DNA from: Streptococcus suis
GTDB taxonomy: Bacteria; Bacillota; Bacilli; Lactobacillales; Streptococcaceae
Length of the DNA: 39,724 bases
Reading direction: 5' to 3'
NCBI RefSeq assembly: GCF_002964045.1
Contig: NZ_POPB01000335.1
Coordinates: forward strand, 1-39,724
The translations under genes were made by a program, and so were the position numbers. Positions 1 through 7,761 of the stretch are shown here, piece after piece (positions within the stretch are counted from its first letter, which is position 1; the number at the start of each line of letters is the position of its first letter). The notes below the pieces were generated by a model. It searched no databases. It had not been told where the DNA came from and was given only the letters and a program-made list of their open reading frames with translations.

Positions 1-30
1 TGTTTTTCATTGTCAGTTACCAACTTGTCC

Positions 31-103
31 CAAAGTAAGTTCTACCTTATTTCCTTGTCTCAGTCTAATTTCCAGTTTTGGTGTTAGACTAGAACTTACT
101 TTG
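31..103. repeat. Interrupted inverted repeat at left edge
   Basis: A 13-base arm at 31-43 is perfectly complementary to 91-103. A second 7-base arm at 62-68 pairs with 84-90, which directly abuts the outer right arm, so the RNA could fold into one long hairpin with a bulged left side. No T-run follows, so a simple terminator is unlikely. It lies upstream of the operon promoter and may belong to a gene or element off the left edge. Nothing else is recognisable in 1-148. Confidence 0.5.
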
Positions 104-148
104 AGAATTTTGGAAGTTTAAAAATCTTCATTATTTCATTATTTTCTA

Positions 149-177
149 TTGATATGTTAATGGGTTTATGTTATAAT
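149..177 (+). promoter_or_regulatory. Promoter of the microcompartment operon
   Basis: A -35 TTGATA (149-154), 17-base spacer and perfect -10 TATAAT (172-177) form a strong sigma-70-type promoter. Transcription would start near 183-185, almost exactly at the first antiterminator hairpin of the leader, so the leader RNA would begin directly with a regulatory structure. Confidence 0.8.
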
Positions 178-182
178 TTCCT

Positions 183-286
183 CGTGGTACAAAGAAGTAC
201 ACGATCAATAAGCGATGTAGCTATGTGAAACGACTATGACTTAATGGAGAGCTATAGTCTTGTTTTCATGTAGCTTATTTTATTTT
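183..286 (+). promoter_or_regulatory. ANTAR (EutV) antiterminator leader before pduQ
   Basis: Hairpin P1 (183-203) has loop AAAGAA at 191-196, closed by GTAC/GTAC pairing plus three further pairs beyond a bulged G. Hairpin P2 (232-259) has 11-base arms with one mismatch and loop AATGGA at 243-248. Both hexaloops have A at position 1 and G at position 4, the signature known for ANTAR-domain substrates such as those of EutV. The 3' arm of P2 overlaps a stem, 250-256 with 269-275, followed by a T-rich tract at 276-286. P2 and this terminator-like stem cannot coexist. The inferred logic is that EutV bound to P1 and P2 allows read-through into the operon. Confidence 0.7.
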
Positions 287-315
287 ACAGAAAATAAAAA
301 TAGAAAGGAGAAGAG

Positions 316-1452
316 ATGTACAAAATTTTCTACAAAACAGAATTGTGTATTGGTGAAGGTGCTCTAGATCAACTAAAATCCTACAAAGATGAGCATATTT
401 TAGTTGTTGCAGATCCATTCCTTCGTCAATCAGGTCAATTGGAAAGCGTCTTGCACTATTTAGATTCAAGTAACCAGGTTATTGTCTTCGATGACATTGT
501 TCCAGATCCTCCGATTGAAACAATTGTCGCTGGGATTCAATCTGTAGGAAGCCATTCCATTAGCATTATTTTGACCATTGGAGGTGGTTCAGCAATCGAT
601 GCTGCCAAGGCAATTTATTACTTCGGTAAAAAAATGAATGTATTTGCGGATGCGATACTAATTGCCATTCCGACGACCAGTGGAACAGGTTCGGAAGTAA
701 CTGAGTTCGCTGTTATCACAGATAGTCAGAAAGAAATCAAGTATCCCTTGGTTTCAAGAGAAATTCTCCCAGATATAGCTATTTTAGATTCTTGTCTGGT
801 AACTTCCTTACCTGAAGCGATTACAGCTGATACAGGGATGGATGTCTTGACCCACGCCATCGAAGCCTATGTTTCAACAAATGCTACAGATTTTTCCGAT
901 GCTCTTGCAGAAAAAGCCATTAAACTAGTCTTCCAATACCTACCTCAAGCCTATCAAAATGGAAATGACTCAGTGGCTAGAGAAAAAATGCATGTTGCAT
1001 CAACTTTAGCTGGAATGGCCTTTAATACTGCTTCATTGGGAATCAATCATGGATTAGCCCATGCAACGGGTGCAAAATTCCATATCCCTCATGGCAGAGT
1101 AAATAGTATTCTTATGCCGCATGTGATTCAATACAATGCCAATATCGGAAGTCGGGGAATTGCTACCGAAGATAAGCAAACGGCTATCCGCTACCAGGAA
1201 ATTGCGAAGTTGATTGGTTGTAGTGCTACCAGTCCCGTTCTCGGTGTTAGACAATTGATTGAGGCTGTCAAGAAATTACAACGTAAACTGGATTTGCCTC
1301 TCTCATTAAGGGACTATGGAGTATCCATCAGTGCATTTAATGAGTCCAAAGAAGAGATTGCCTTAGCTGCGATTTCAGATAAATGTACTGCAACGAATCC
1401 AAGAAAACCTACCAAAGAGGAAGCACTCGAAGTGCTGGAAAACGCTTTTTAA
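316..1452 (+). CDS. pduQ: Iron-containing alcohol dehydrogenase (PduQ/EutG type)
   Basis: This is a 378-residue group III metal-dependent alcohol dehydrogenase. The Rossmann motif GGGSAID lies near residues 89-95, and the metal-ligand region includes MDVLTHAIEAY and the histidine-rich HGLAHATGAKFHIPHG. The C-terminus carries the NPRKPTKEE signature typical of PduQ/EutG. In microcompartments it reduces acetaldehyde or propionaldehyde to the alcohol and regenerates NAD+ for the acylating aldehyde dehydrogenase. The ATG follows a GAAAGGAG ribosome site. It is the first gene after the antiterminator leader and the only alcohol dehydrogenase here, so it probably serves both the ethanolamine and propanediol branches. 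PduQ and EutG cannot be separated by eye; length favours PduQ. Confidence 0.9.
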   Translation: MYKIFYKTELCIGEGALDQLKSYKDEHILVVADPFLRQSGQLESVLHYLDSSNQVIVFDDIVPDPPIETIVAGIQSVGSHSISIILTIGGGSAIDAAKAIYYFGKKMNVFADAILIAIPTTSGTGSEVTEFAVITDSQKEIKYPLVSREILPDIAILDSCLVTSLPEAITADTGMDVLTHAIEAYVSTNATDFSDALAEKAIKLVFQYLPQAYQNGNDSVAREKMHVASTLAGMAFNTASLGINHGLAHATGAKFHIPHGRVNSILMPHVIQYNANIGSRGIATEDKQTAIRYQEIAKLIGCSATSPVLGVRQLIEAVKKLQRKLDLPLSLRDYGVSISAFNESKEEIALAAISDKCTATNPRKPTKEEALEVLENAF

Positions 1453-1458
1453 AAAATG

Positions 1459-1487
1459 TTGATATATACTTTATTCTGTGATACAAT
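1459..1487 (+). promoter_or_regulatory. Promoter of eutS-eutV
   Basis: TTGATA (1459-1464), a 17-base spacer and TACAAT (1482-1487) begin just after the pduQ stop. No hexaloop hairpin pair or terminator is visible between it and eutS. The regulator EutV can therefore be made from this promoter without needing antitermination itself. Confidence 0.65.
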
Positions 1488-1540
1488 ATATATTAACTGA
1501 ACGAGTTGTTTAGATCCTTTAAGAAAGAAGGTGAGGCTAC

Positions 1541-1885
1541 TTGACAGAAAAACAAAGGATGATTCAAGAGTATGTACCAGGGAAACAGATTACACTGGCG
1601 CATCTCATTGCAAATCCAGATGAAGTCATCTACGAAAAACTGGGATTGATGGTTGATAAGAAAGGTGCAATTGGTATTTTGACCATTACACCGAGTGAAG
1701 CCTCTATTATTGCTGTTGATTTGGCGACAAAGGCAGCGGATGTGCAAATAGGTTTCGTTGATCGATTTAGTGGCTCAGTAGTCATGACTGGGGATGTTTC
1801 ATCAGTTGAAGCTGCTTTGCAGGCTGTGTTACAAGGATTAGAAGAAATTTTACATTTCTCTAGTACGGTTGTGACAAGGACATAA
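1541..1885 (+). CDS. eutS: Microcompartment shell protein EutS/PduU
   Basis: This 114-residue protein is a circularly permuted BMC-domain shell hexamer. The N-terminal segment [18 protein letters not shown] is the EutS/PduU signature; in known structures this region forms a small beta-barrel capping the hexamer pore. The BMC core follows ([20 protein letters not shown]). I place the start at TTG 1541, because the six residues before the first internal ATG (1559) match the family N-terminus and a GAAGGTGAGG ribosome site lies upstream. It is followed 20 bases later by eutV. It is the only shell gene expressed with the regulator and apart from the other shell genes. Confidence 0.9.
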   Translation: MTEKQRMIQEYVPGKQITLAHLIANPDEVIYEKLGLMVDKKGAIGILTITPSEASIIAVDLATKAADVQIGFVDRFSGSVVMTGDVSSVEAALQAVLQGLEEILHFSSTVVTRT

Positions 1886-1905
1886 TAGATTCATTAGAGG
1901 TGGGT

Positions 1906-2481
1906 ATGAGAGGTAGAATACTAATAGCTGACGATGATCCAATGATTAGACGAGAAGTCAGACAAATCTTGGAAAGGGCTGATTTTGAAGTAGTAGCAGA
2001 AGCCAGCGATGGTTTTGAAGCTATCGAACTTAGTCAGAAATATCGATCGGACTTGGTTATCATGGCCATTCAACTCCCACTCCTCGATGGATTGACAGCT
2101 AGTAAAAAGATATTGGATGATGACCTGGCCTATGGTGTACTTTTGCTGACAGATCAGTGTGATGTGAACTGTATTGAAAAAGCAAAACGGTATGGTATTA
2201 GTGGTTATTTAGTGAAGCCACTTGATGCGAAATCCTTAGTACCAATGGTTGAAGTTTGCATTGCAAGAGGTAGACAATTCCAGCAAATGGCGCATGAAAT
2301 GGCGAAATTGTCTAAAAAGATCAATGATCGTATTATCATTGAAAAAGCCAAAGGTTTATTGATGGCCCGTGATCATTTATCCGAATCCGTAGCCTTTAAG
2401 CATATCCGAACAATCAGTATGCAAAAACGCGTACCAATGGTTGAAATTGCCAAGCTATTAGTCATGCATGATGATTTTTAA
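1906..2481 (+). CDS. eutV: EutV-type ANTAR antiterminator with altered receiver
   Basis: This 191-residue regulator has a CheY-like receiver (about 1-120), a coiled linker and a C-terminal ANTAR RNA-binding domain (about 133-188, including IIIEKAKGLLMARDHLSE). EutV proteins bind paired hexaloop hairpins in nascent eut RNA and prevent termination, normally after phosphorylation of Asp54 by EutW. Here residue 54 is alanine (GCC, 2065-2067), in the stretch DLVIMAIQLPLLDG. The acidic pocket (ADDDP), the conserved Thr (LLLTD) and Lys (YLVKP) remain. No eutW follows; the next gene is eutA. Activity is therefore probably independent of phosphorylation, or uses another signal. I prefer ATG 1906 over GTG 1900 because the GTG lies inside the ribosome site. 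Confidence 0.9.
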   Translation: MRGRILIADDDPMIRREVRQILERADFEVVAEASDGFEAIELSQKYRSDLVIMAIQLPLLDGLTASKKILDDDLAYGVLLLTDQCDVNCIEKAKRYGISGYLVKPLDAKSLVPMVEVCIARGRQFQQMAHEMAKLSKKINDRIIIEKAKGLLMARDHLSESVAFKHIRTISMQKRVPMVEIAKLLVMHDDF

Positions 2482-2510
2482 TTGATTTGTGTTTATACTG
2501 ACTATAAAAT
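2482..2510 (+). promoter_or_regulatory. Promoter before eutA leader
   Basis: TTGATT (2482-2487), a 17-base spacer and TAAAAT (2505-2510) begin immediately after the eutV stop codon. An alternative -10, TATAAA at 2503, would give a 15-base spacer. The promoter sits just upstream of the antiterminator hairpins, so the eutA-to-pduW genes can be started here as well as by read-through. Confidence 0.55.
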
Positions 2511-2542
2511 AGCAAAAATTTAAAATAGAAACTAAATAGACA

Positions 2543-2632
2543 AGGTTAACAATGAAGTGAACCTGGAAGCAATGACGCTTGAAGAGTGATAATAGACAAG
2601 TTCTATTAGCATTTCTTTAAGTGTCTTTTTTT
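2543..2632 (+). promoter_or_regulatory. ANTAR (EutV) antiterminator and terminator before eutA
   Basis: P1 (2543-2564) pairs AGGTTAAC with GTGAACCT, with one mismatch, around loop AATGAA (2551-2556). P2 (2567-2580) pairs AAGC with GCTT around loop AATGAC (2571-2576). Both loops have A1 and G4, the ANTAR recognition signature. The 3' part of P2 (2574-2580) is also the start of the 5' arm (2574-2585) of a 12-base-pair terminator stem whose other arm is 2614-2625, followed by seven T residues (2626-2632). P2 and the terminator are thus mutually exclusive. This is the textbook arrangement for EutV control and should gate eutA and everything downstream. Confidence 0.85.
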
Positions 2633-2644
2633 GGAGGTAAGGTG

Positions 2645-4078
2645 ATGTCTGAAAAAATACTTAGTGTTGGAATTGATATTGGAACAGCCACAACACAGCT
2701 TGTTTTGTCTGAATTGGTCGTGGAAAATATTGCCTCCGTTTTCACAATTCCACGAGTCTACATCACTGACAAACGTGTACTCTATCGGAGTGAAATCATC
2801 TTTACTCCCATTTTCGATAATTTATTGATTGACGTAGAATCGATTAAAGAATTCGTCCGCCAAGAATACCAAAAGGCTGGTATTTCAAAGAGTATGATTC
2901 AAATGGGAGCTGTCATCATAACAGGTGAAACCGCTCGAAAGGACAATGCAAGTCAAGTTTTAGAGGCCTTGAGTGGCTATGCAGGTGATTTTGTAGTGGC
3001 TACTGCTGGGCCTGATTTAGAAAGTATCATTGCTGGAAAAGGTGCTGGAAGTTTCCAATACTCTCAAGAACACCATACTTCCGTCGCCAATATTGATATT
3101 GGTGGTGGAACATCAAATATCTCTGTTTATAGAGAAGGAGACTTGATTGACACCGCTTGTTTTGATATTGGGGGTAGGCTGGTTAAGGTGGATCCGACTA
3201 GTCAATTGATCACCTATATTGCTCCAAAACTGCAAGAAGTCATTGCTAAAGAGAATTGGCAATTGAAAGTAGGTTGCCAGGTCAATAGAAGGGACCTGGA
3301 TGCTCTGATTTCTGTCTTGGTATCTGTCTTAGAACAAAGTTTAGGCTTAGATACCGATAGTCCCTACTATGAATTGCTGCAGACCAACCATGGATTGAAA
3401 TTGGACTATCCCATCCGTTGTGTATCTTTCTCAGGTGGTGTAGCGGATGCCGTATTTCAAACTGATCGTTCAGTCAGTGAATTTCACTATGGAGATATAG
3501 GGATACTACTTGGAAAAGCAATTTCCCAATCAAAAATCTTCTCAGACAAGAAGGTAATTGAGTCGGTAGAAACCATTAGGGCTACGGTGGTTGGTGCAGG
3601 TAGTCATACGACAGAGGTAAGTGGGAGCACCATCACCTACATTTCAAAAGTATTGCCAATTAAGAATATTCCGGTTTTGAAATTATCTAGTCAAGATGAG
3701 CAAGGAAGTCAGCAAGAATTAGCAGGGGCTATTAAAGAAAAAAGTCGATGGTTCATGCTTGAAAATGAGGTGCAGGAGTTGGCCTTAGCTCTGGATGGTA
3801 TAAAGAGCCCAAGTTTCGTAAGGGTTCAAGAATATGCCCAGGCAATTCTGGAAGGGATGAAAGATAGCATTGACCGAGGCATTCCGTTGTTGGTTGTTGT
3901 CAAGGAAGATATGGCAAAAGTACTTGGTCAAAGCCTGTTTGCATTATTACCCAAAGATTATCCATTTGTTTGTATCGATTCTGTCGATGTTCAAAATGGA
4001 GATTACATTGATATTGGCAATCCTTTAGTTGAAGGCTCAGTTTTACCTGTCGTTGTAAAAACATTGGTCTTCAGTTAA
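2645..4078 (+). CDS. eutA: Ethanolamine ammonia-lyase reactivating factor EutA
   Basis: This 477-residue protein belongs to the actin/Hsp70-like ATPase fold. The N-terminal phosphate loop is [16 protein letters not shown], and a second nucleotide motif, [14 protein letters not shown], lies near residue 155. EutA swaps damaged cobalamin out of inactivated ethanolamine ammonia-lyase in an ATP-dependent way. The start is ATG 2645 with GGAGGTAAGG directly upstream; an earlier in-frame start would lie inside the terminator. It directly precedes eutB, as in most eut clusters, and is the first gene behind the second antiterminator. Confidence 0.93.
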   Translation: MSEKILSVGIDIGTATTQLVLSELVVENIASVFTIPRVYITDKRVLYRSEIIFTPIFDNLLIDVESIKEFVRQEYQKAGISKSMIQMGAVIITGETARKDNASQVLEALSGYAGDFVVATAGPDLESIIAGKGAGSFQYSQEHHTSVANIDIGGGTSNISVYREGDLIDTACFDIGGRLVKVDPTSQLITYIAPKLQEVIAKENWQLKVGCQVNRRDLDALISVLVSVLEQSLGLDTDSPYYELLQTNHGLKLDYPIRCVSFSGGVADAVFQTDRSVSEFHYGDIGILLGKAISQSKIFSDKKVIESVETIRATVVGAGSHTTEVSGSTITYISKVLPIKNIPVLKLSSQDEQGSQQELAGAIKEKSRWFMLENEVQELALALDGIKSPSFVRVQEYAQAILEGMKDSIDRGIPLLVVVKEDMAKVLGQSLFALLPKDYPFVCIDSVDVQNGDYIDIGNPLVEGSVLPVVVKTLVFS

Positions 4079-4109
4079 TCCGTCAGTATCAAGAAGGAGG
4101 ATAAAGTTA

Positions 4110-5483
4110 ATGATTTTAAAAACAAAGTTGTTTGGTCGAGTGTATGAATTTCATTCAGTAAAGGAAGTCTTGGCCAAAGCAAACGAATTCAAATCAGGAG
4201 ATCATTTGGCTGGTGTTGCTGCAAGTTCGGCCGAAGAGCGCGTTGCAGCAAAAGTGGTCTTAGCCCAATTAAAACTTTCTGATTTGTTTAATAATCCAGT
4301 CGTTCCATATGAAGAGGATGAGGTAACGCGTATTATCATTGACGACGTTAACCTTCGTACCTATGAAAAGATTAAAAACTGGACAGTGGAGGAACTGCGT
4401 GAATGGATTTTGGACAATAAAACGACCAATATTGACATTCAGTGGATTTCACGTGGTTTGACCTCAGAAATGGTTGCGGCTGTCGCTAAGCTGATGACCA
4501 ACTTGGACTTGATAGTAGCAGCACAGAAGATTATCATTACCAAGACTGCAAATACAACAATTGGTGTTCCAGGAACTTTCTCATCTCGTTTACAACCTAA
4601 TCACACAACTGATGATCCAGATGGTATTATGGCTTCAACCATGGAAGGATTTGCATACGGATGTGGAGATGCCTTGCTTGGTTTGAACCCAGTGGATGAT
4701 TCAGTGGAAAGCACCAAACGGATTTTGCATAAGTTCAATGACTTCATTGAAGAATATAAAATTCCAACTCAGCATTGCGTGCTAGCCCATGTAACAACAC
4801 AGATTGAGGCCATGAATCAGGGAGCTCCGACAGGATTGGTCTTCCAATCCATTGCTGGATCTGAGAAAGGAAATACAGCCTTTGGGTTTGACGCAAAAAT
4901 CATTCAAGAAGCGCGTGATACAGCCTTGAAAGTCGGAACTGCAGCAGGTCCAAACGTCATGTATTTTGAGACTGGTCAGGGATCAGAGTTGTCTTCGGAT
5001 GCCCACCATGGAGCTGACCAAGTAACTATGGAAGCTCGTTGTTATGGCTTTGCAAAACGTTTCGATCCTTTCCTTGTCAATACCGTAGTTGGTTTCATTG
5101 GTCCAGAATATCTTTACGATTCAAAACAGGTTATCCGTGCAGGTTTGGAAGATCATTTCATGGGTAAATTAACTGGTATTTCTATGGGTTGTGACATTTG
5201 CTACACCAACCACATGAAAGCGGATCAAAATGACGCTGAAAACTTACTTGTTCTTCTTGGTGCTGCAGGTGTTAACTACATCATGGCTATTCCACATGGG
5301 GATGACATTATGTTGAACTACCAGACAACTGGCTACCATGAAACAGCGACCATGCGTGACTTGTTAGGCAAGCGTCCAATCAAAGAGTTCGAGATTTGGA
5401 TGGAAAATATGGGCTTAATGAAGGATGGTCACCTGACTGAAATTGGTGGAGATGGATCAATCTTCATGAAGTCAAAACTATAG
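4110..5483 (+). CDS. eutB: Ethanolamine ammonia-lyase large subunit
   Basis: This 457-residue protein aligns over its whole length with EutB. The substrate-binding region SSRLQPNHTTDDPDG carries the Arg-x-Gln and Asn residues known to contact ethanolamine. With EutC and adenosylcobalamin it converts ethanolamine to acetaldehyde and ammonia inside the microcompartment. A strong AAGGAGG site lies before the ATG. It is flanked by eutA and eutC. No truncation or missing motif was seen. Confidence 0.96.
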   Translation: MILKTKLFGRVYEFHSVKEVLAKANEFKSGDHLAGVAASSAEERVAAKVVLAQLKLSDLFNNPVVPYEEDEVTRIIIDDVNLRTYEKIKNWTVEELREWILDNKTTNIDIQWISRGLTSEMVAAVAKLMTNLDLIVAAQKIIITKTANTTIGVPGTFSSRLQPNHTTDDPDGIMASTMEGFAYGCGDALLGLNPVDDSVESTKRILHKFNDFIEEYKIPTQHCVLAHVTTQIEAMNQGAPTGLVFQSIAGSEKGNTAFGFDAKIIQEARDTALKVGTAAGPNVMYFETGQGSELSSDAHHGADQVTMEARCYGFAKRFDPFLVNTVVGFIGPEYLYDSKQVIRAGLEDHFMGKLTGISMGCDICYTNHMKADQNDAENLLVLLGAAGVNYIMAIPHGDDIMLNYQTTGYHETATMRDLLGKRPIKEFEIWMENMGLMKDGHLTEIGGDGSIFMKSKL

Positions 5484-5495
5484 GAGGAAGTCACT

Positions 5496-6389
5496 GTGAA
5501 TGAACTAGAATTAAAAGATATGATTCGTTCCATTTTGAATGAAATAAGGGAAACTCCAGATGTTCCAGAAAAAATGGAAGCACCTTCCTCTTCACCTCAA
5601 CCTAAGCAAGATGATTGCCAAATTGAAGATGGAATCATTCCTGATATTACCGAGGTAGATATCCAGAAGCAATTCTTGATTCCAAATGCGATCAATGAAG
5701 AGGCCTATCGAAAAATCAAACAATTTACCCCAGCTCGTTTAGGCTTGTGGCGAGCAGGGAATCGCTACAAGACGCAGACGATTCTACGGTTCAGAGCGGA
5801 CCACGCTGCGGCTCAGGATGCTGTTTTCTCCTATGTATCTGATGATTTCGTCAAAGAAATGGGCTTTATCCCAGTGCATACCAAGGCTTCCTCTAAGGAC
5901 GAATACCTAACGCGACCTGATTTGGGAAGAATTTTCCCAGAAGATCAGCAGGAAATTATCAAAAATAACTGTAAGAAAAATGCCAAAGTTCAAATTGTTG
6001 TAGGGGATGGCTTGAGTTCGTCAGCTATTGAAGCAAACGTGAGAGATTTCCTTCCTGCTTTGAAGCAAGGTTTGAAAATGTTTGGTCTAGAATTCGACGA
6101 AGTACTCTTTATCAAACACTCTCGTGTTGGAGCAATGGACCATATTGCAGAATTAACAGGTGCCGAAGTCGTTTGTATCTTGATTGGAGAACGTCCTGGC
6201 TTGGTAACCGCTGAATCAATGAGTGCATATTTGGCCTACAAACCTACAATGGGTATGCCAGAATCACGTCGGACAGTTGTTTCCAATATCCACAAGGGTG
6301 GTACACCTGCGGTTGAGGCAGGTGCTTATGTTGCGGAAATCATTAAAAAGATTTTGGACAATAAAAAATCAGGTGTTGATTTGAAATAA
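5496..6389 (+). CDS. eutC: Ethanolamine ammonia-lyase small subunit
   Basis: This 297-residue EutC starts at GTG 5496, eight bases after an AGGAGG site and 12 bases after eutB. The N-terminal helix ([15 protein letters not shown]) followed by a Pro/Ser/Gln-rich linker is a typical microcompartment targeting extension. The conserved core (from about residue 70) includes [15 protein letters not shown] and the C-terminal [18 protein letters not shown] region that helps bind cobalamin. Confidence 0.95.
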   Translation: MNELELKDMIRSILNEIRETPDVPEKMEAPSSSPQPKQDDCQIEDGIIPDITEVDIQKQFLIPNAINEEAYRKIKQFTPARLGLWRAGNRYKTQTILRFRADHAAAQDAVFSYVSDDFVKEMGFIPVHTKASSKDEYLTRPDLGRIFPEDQQEIIKNNCKKNAKVQIVVGDGLSSSAIEANVRDFLPALKQGLKMFGLEFDEVLFIKHSRVGAMDHIAELTGAEVVCILIGERPGLVTAESMSAYLAYKPTMGMPESRRTVVSNIHKGGTPAVEAGAYVAEIIKKILDNKKSGVDLK

Positions 6390-6406
6390 GAAAAGGAGGT
6401 CCTATT

Positions 6407-7060
6407 TTGATACATGAACGCTTAGGAGCATCAGTTTTAAGTGCTCAATTGATTTCAAATGTGGATGCTAGTCTGGCAGCATCGCTAGATTTAAAACCTC
6501 ATCATCGCAGTTTAGGAATCATTACGTCAGATTGTGATGACGTGACCTATGTTGCGCTAGATGAGGCTACCAAATCGGCAGATGTTGAAGTAGTTTATGC
6601 TCGCAGTATGTATGCTGGTGCTGGCAATGCATCAACAAAACTTGCAGGTGAAGTCATCGGTATTTTAGCAGGTCCAACGCCAGAAGAAGTTCGGAGTGGC
6701 TTAGATGTTGCCATTTATGAAATTGAAAATGGCGCGAGTTTCTATAGTGCTAATGATGAGAATTCAGTTCCTTATTTTGCCCATTGTATATCAAGAGCAG
6801 GTTCTTATCTTTCACAAGGAGCAAATGCTAGTGAAGGGACTGCCATTGCCTATTTAATCGCGCCACCTGCAGAAGCTATGGTTGGCTTAGATGCGGCTTT
6901 GAAAGCTTCAGATGTAACAATTGGTGCATTTTATGGTCCACCAAGTGAAACAAACTTTGCAGGAGGTCTGTTAGTGGGTTCGCAATCAGCTTGTAGAGCT
7001 GCCTGTGATGCCTTTGCAAGAACAGTTATCTCCATCGCAAATAACCCTAAGAATTATTAA
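6407..7060 (+). CDS. eutL: Tandem-BMC shell protein EutL
   Basis: This 217-residue protein matches EutL: two fused BMC domains forming a pseudohexameric trimer with a gated pore. Diagnostic segments include HHRSLGIITSDCDDVTYVA, VVYARSMYAGAGNAS and the C-terminal PPSETNFAGGLLVGSQSACR. The start is TTG 6407, six bases after AAGGAGGT; no ATG lies close by in frame. In known structures EutL can bind ethanolamine at the small pore. Confidence 0.94.
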   Translation: MIHERLGASVLSAQLISNVDASLAASLDLKPHHRSLGIITSDCDDVTYVALDEATKSADVEVVYARSMYAGAGNASTKLAGEVIGILAGPTPEEVRSGLDVAIYEIENGASFYSANDENSVPYFAHCISRAGSYLSQGANASEGTAIAYLIAPPAEAMVGLDAALKASDVTIGAFYGPPSETNFAGGLLVGSQSACRAACDAFARTVISIANNPKNY

Positions 7061-7071
7061 AGGGGGATTAG

Positions 7072-7755
7072 ATGGCTAAAAGAGCACTAGGACTAATTGA
7101 AGTAAGAGGGTATCTAGGTGCTGTTGTAGCTGCCGATATAGCTGTTAAAGCAGCCAATGTTTCCATTATCAATATTGAAAAAATCAAATCTGGATTGAAT
7201 ACAGTCCATATTACTGGAGATGTTGGTGCCGTTAAGGCAGCAGTAGCTGCTGCAGTAGCTGAACTGGAGAACAAATCTTTCTATCGAGGTAGTCATGTCA
7301 TCGCAAGCATGGATGAGCAGACTGAAAAAATGATTCGGGCTGATAAAAAATTCAGAAAAGTAGAGCAACCACCGCTAGAAGCTCAAACAGTGGAAGTAGA
7401 AGTTATTTCTGAATTACAAAATCAGCAACCTAGTCCAAGCGAAGAAATTATTGAAATTCCTGTTTCTGCAAATCTTTTAGACAGTTCTGATTCAGTTGAA
7501 ACAACAGAACAGATCCAAGAGCAAGTCGAGGAACTAGCTGAAGAATTGGAACTTCCTGCAAGTGTGGAAGAGGAAAAGGTTGAAAATAGATTTGTTCCCA
7601 AATTTTCACAATCAGAGCTAGAAAAACTAAAAGTTGTCAAACTCAGAAGCCTAGCCTACCGTGAAAAAGATATTCAATTAAGCAAAAAAGAAATAAAATT
7701 TGCTAACAAGCGTCAGCTTGTCCAAGCTTTGATGGAACTCTCAAGAAAGGAGTAA
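7072..7755 (+). CDS. BMC-H shell protein with acidic linker and C-terminal SAP-like domain
   Basis: Residues 1-90 form a BMC-H domain ([38 protein letters not shown]). A long Glu/Gln/Ser-rich, probably disordered linker follows (about 105-175). The last 50 residues are basic, with a helix-extended-helix pattern (LEKLKVVKLRSLAYREKDI, then KEIKFANKRQLVQALMEL) resembling SAP/Rho-N type nucleic-acid-binding folds. In enteric EutK a BMC domain is fused to a C-terminal helix-turn-helix domain, so this is an EutK-like architecture with a different-looking tail. Position between eutL and the aldehyde dehydrogenase gene fits a minor shell component. Nucleic-acid or enzyme binding by the tail is inference. 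Confidence 0.8.
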   Translation: MAKRALGLIEVRGYLGAVVAADIAVKAANVSIINIEKIKSGLNTVHITGDVGAVKAAVAAAVAELENKSFYRGSHVIASMDEQTEKMIRADKKFRKVEQPPLEAQTVEVEVISELQNQQPSPSEEIIEIPVSANLLDSSDSVETTEQIQEQVEELAEELELPASVEEEKVENRFVPKFSQSELEKLKVVKLRSLAYREKDIQLSKKEIKFANKRQLVQALMELSRKE

Positions 7756-7761
7756 TACTGA

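Noticed and set aside
226..239. cre box in the pduQ leader
   Set aside because: TGAAACGACTATGA lacks the central CG at the required spacing.
1..315. B12 riboswitch before the locus
   Set aside because: No B12-box or paired riboswitch core was found here or in 2482-2644; the leader structures are explained by ANTAR hairpins.
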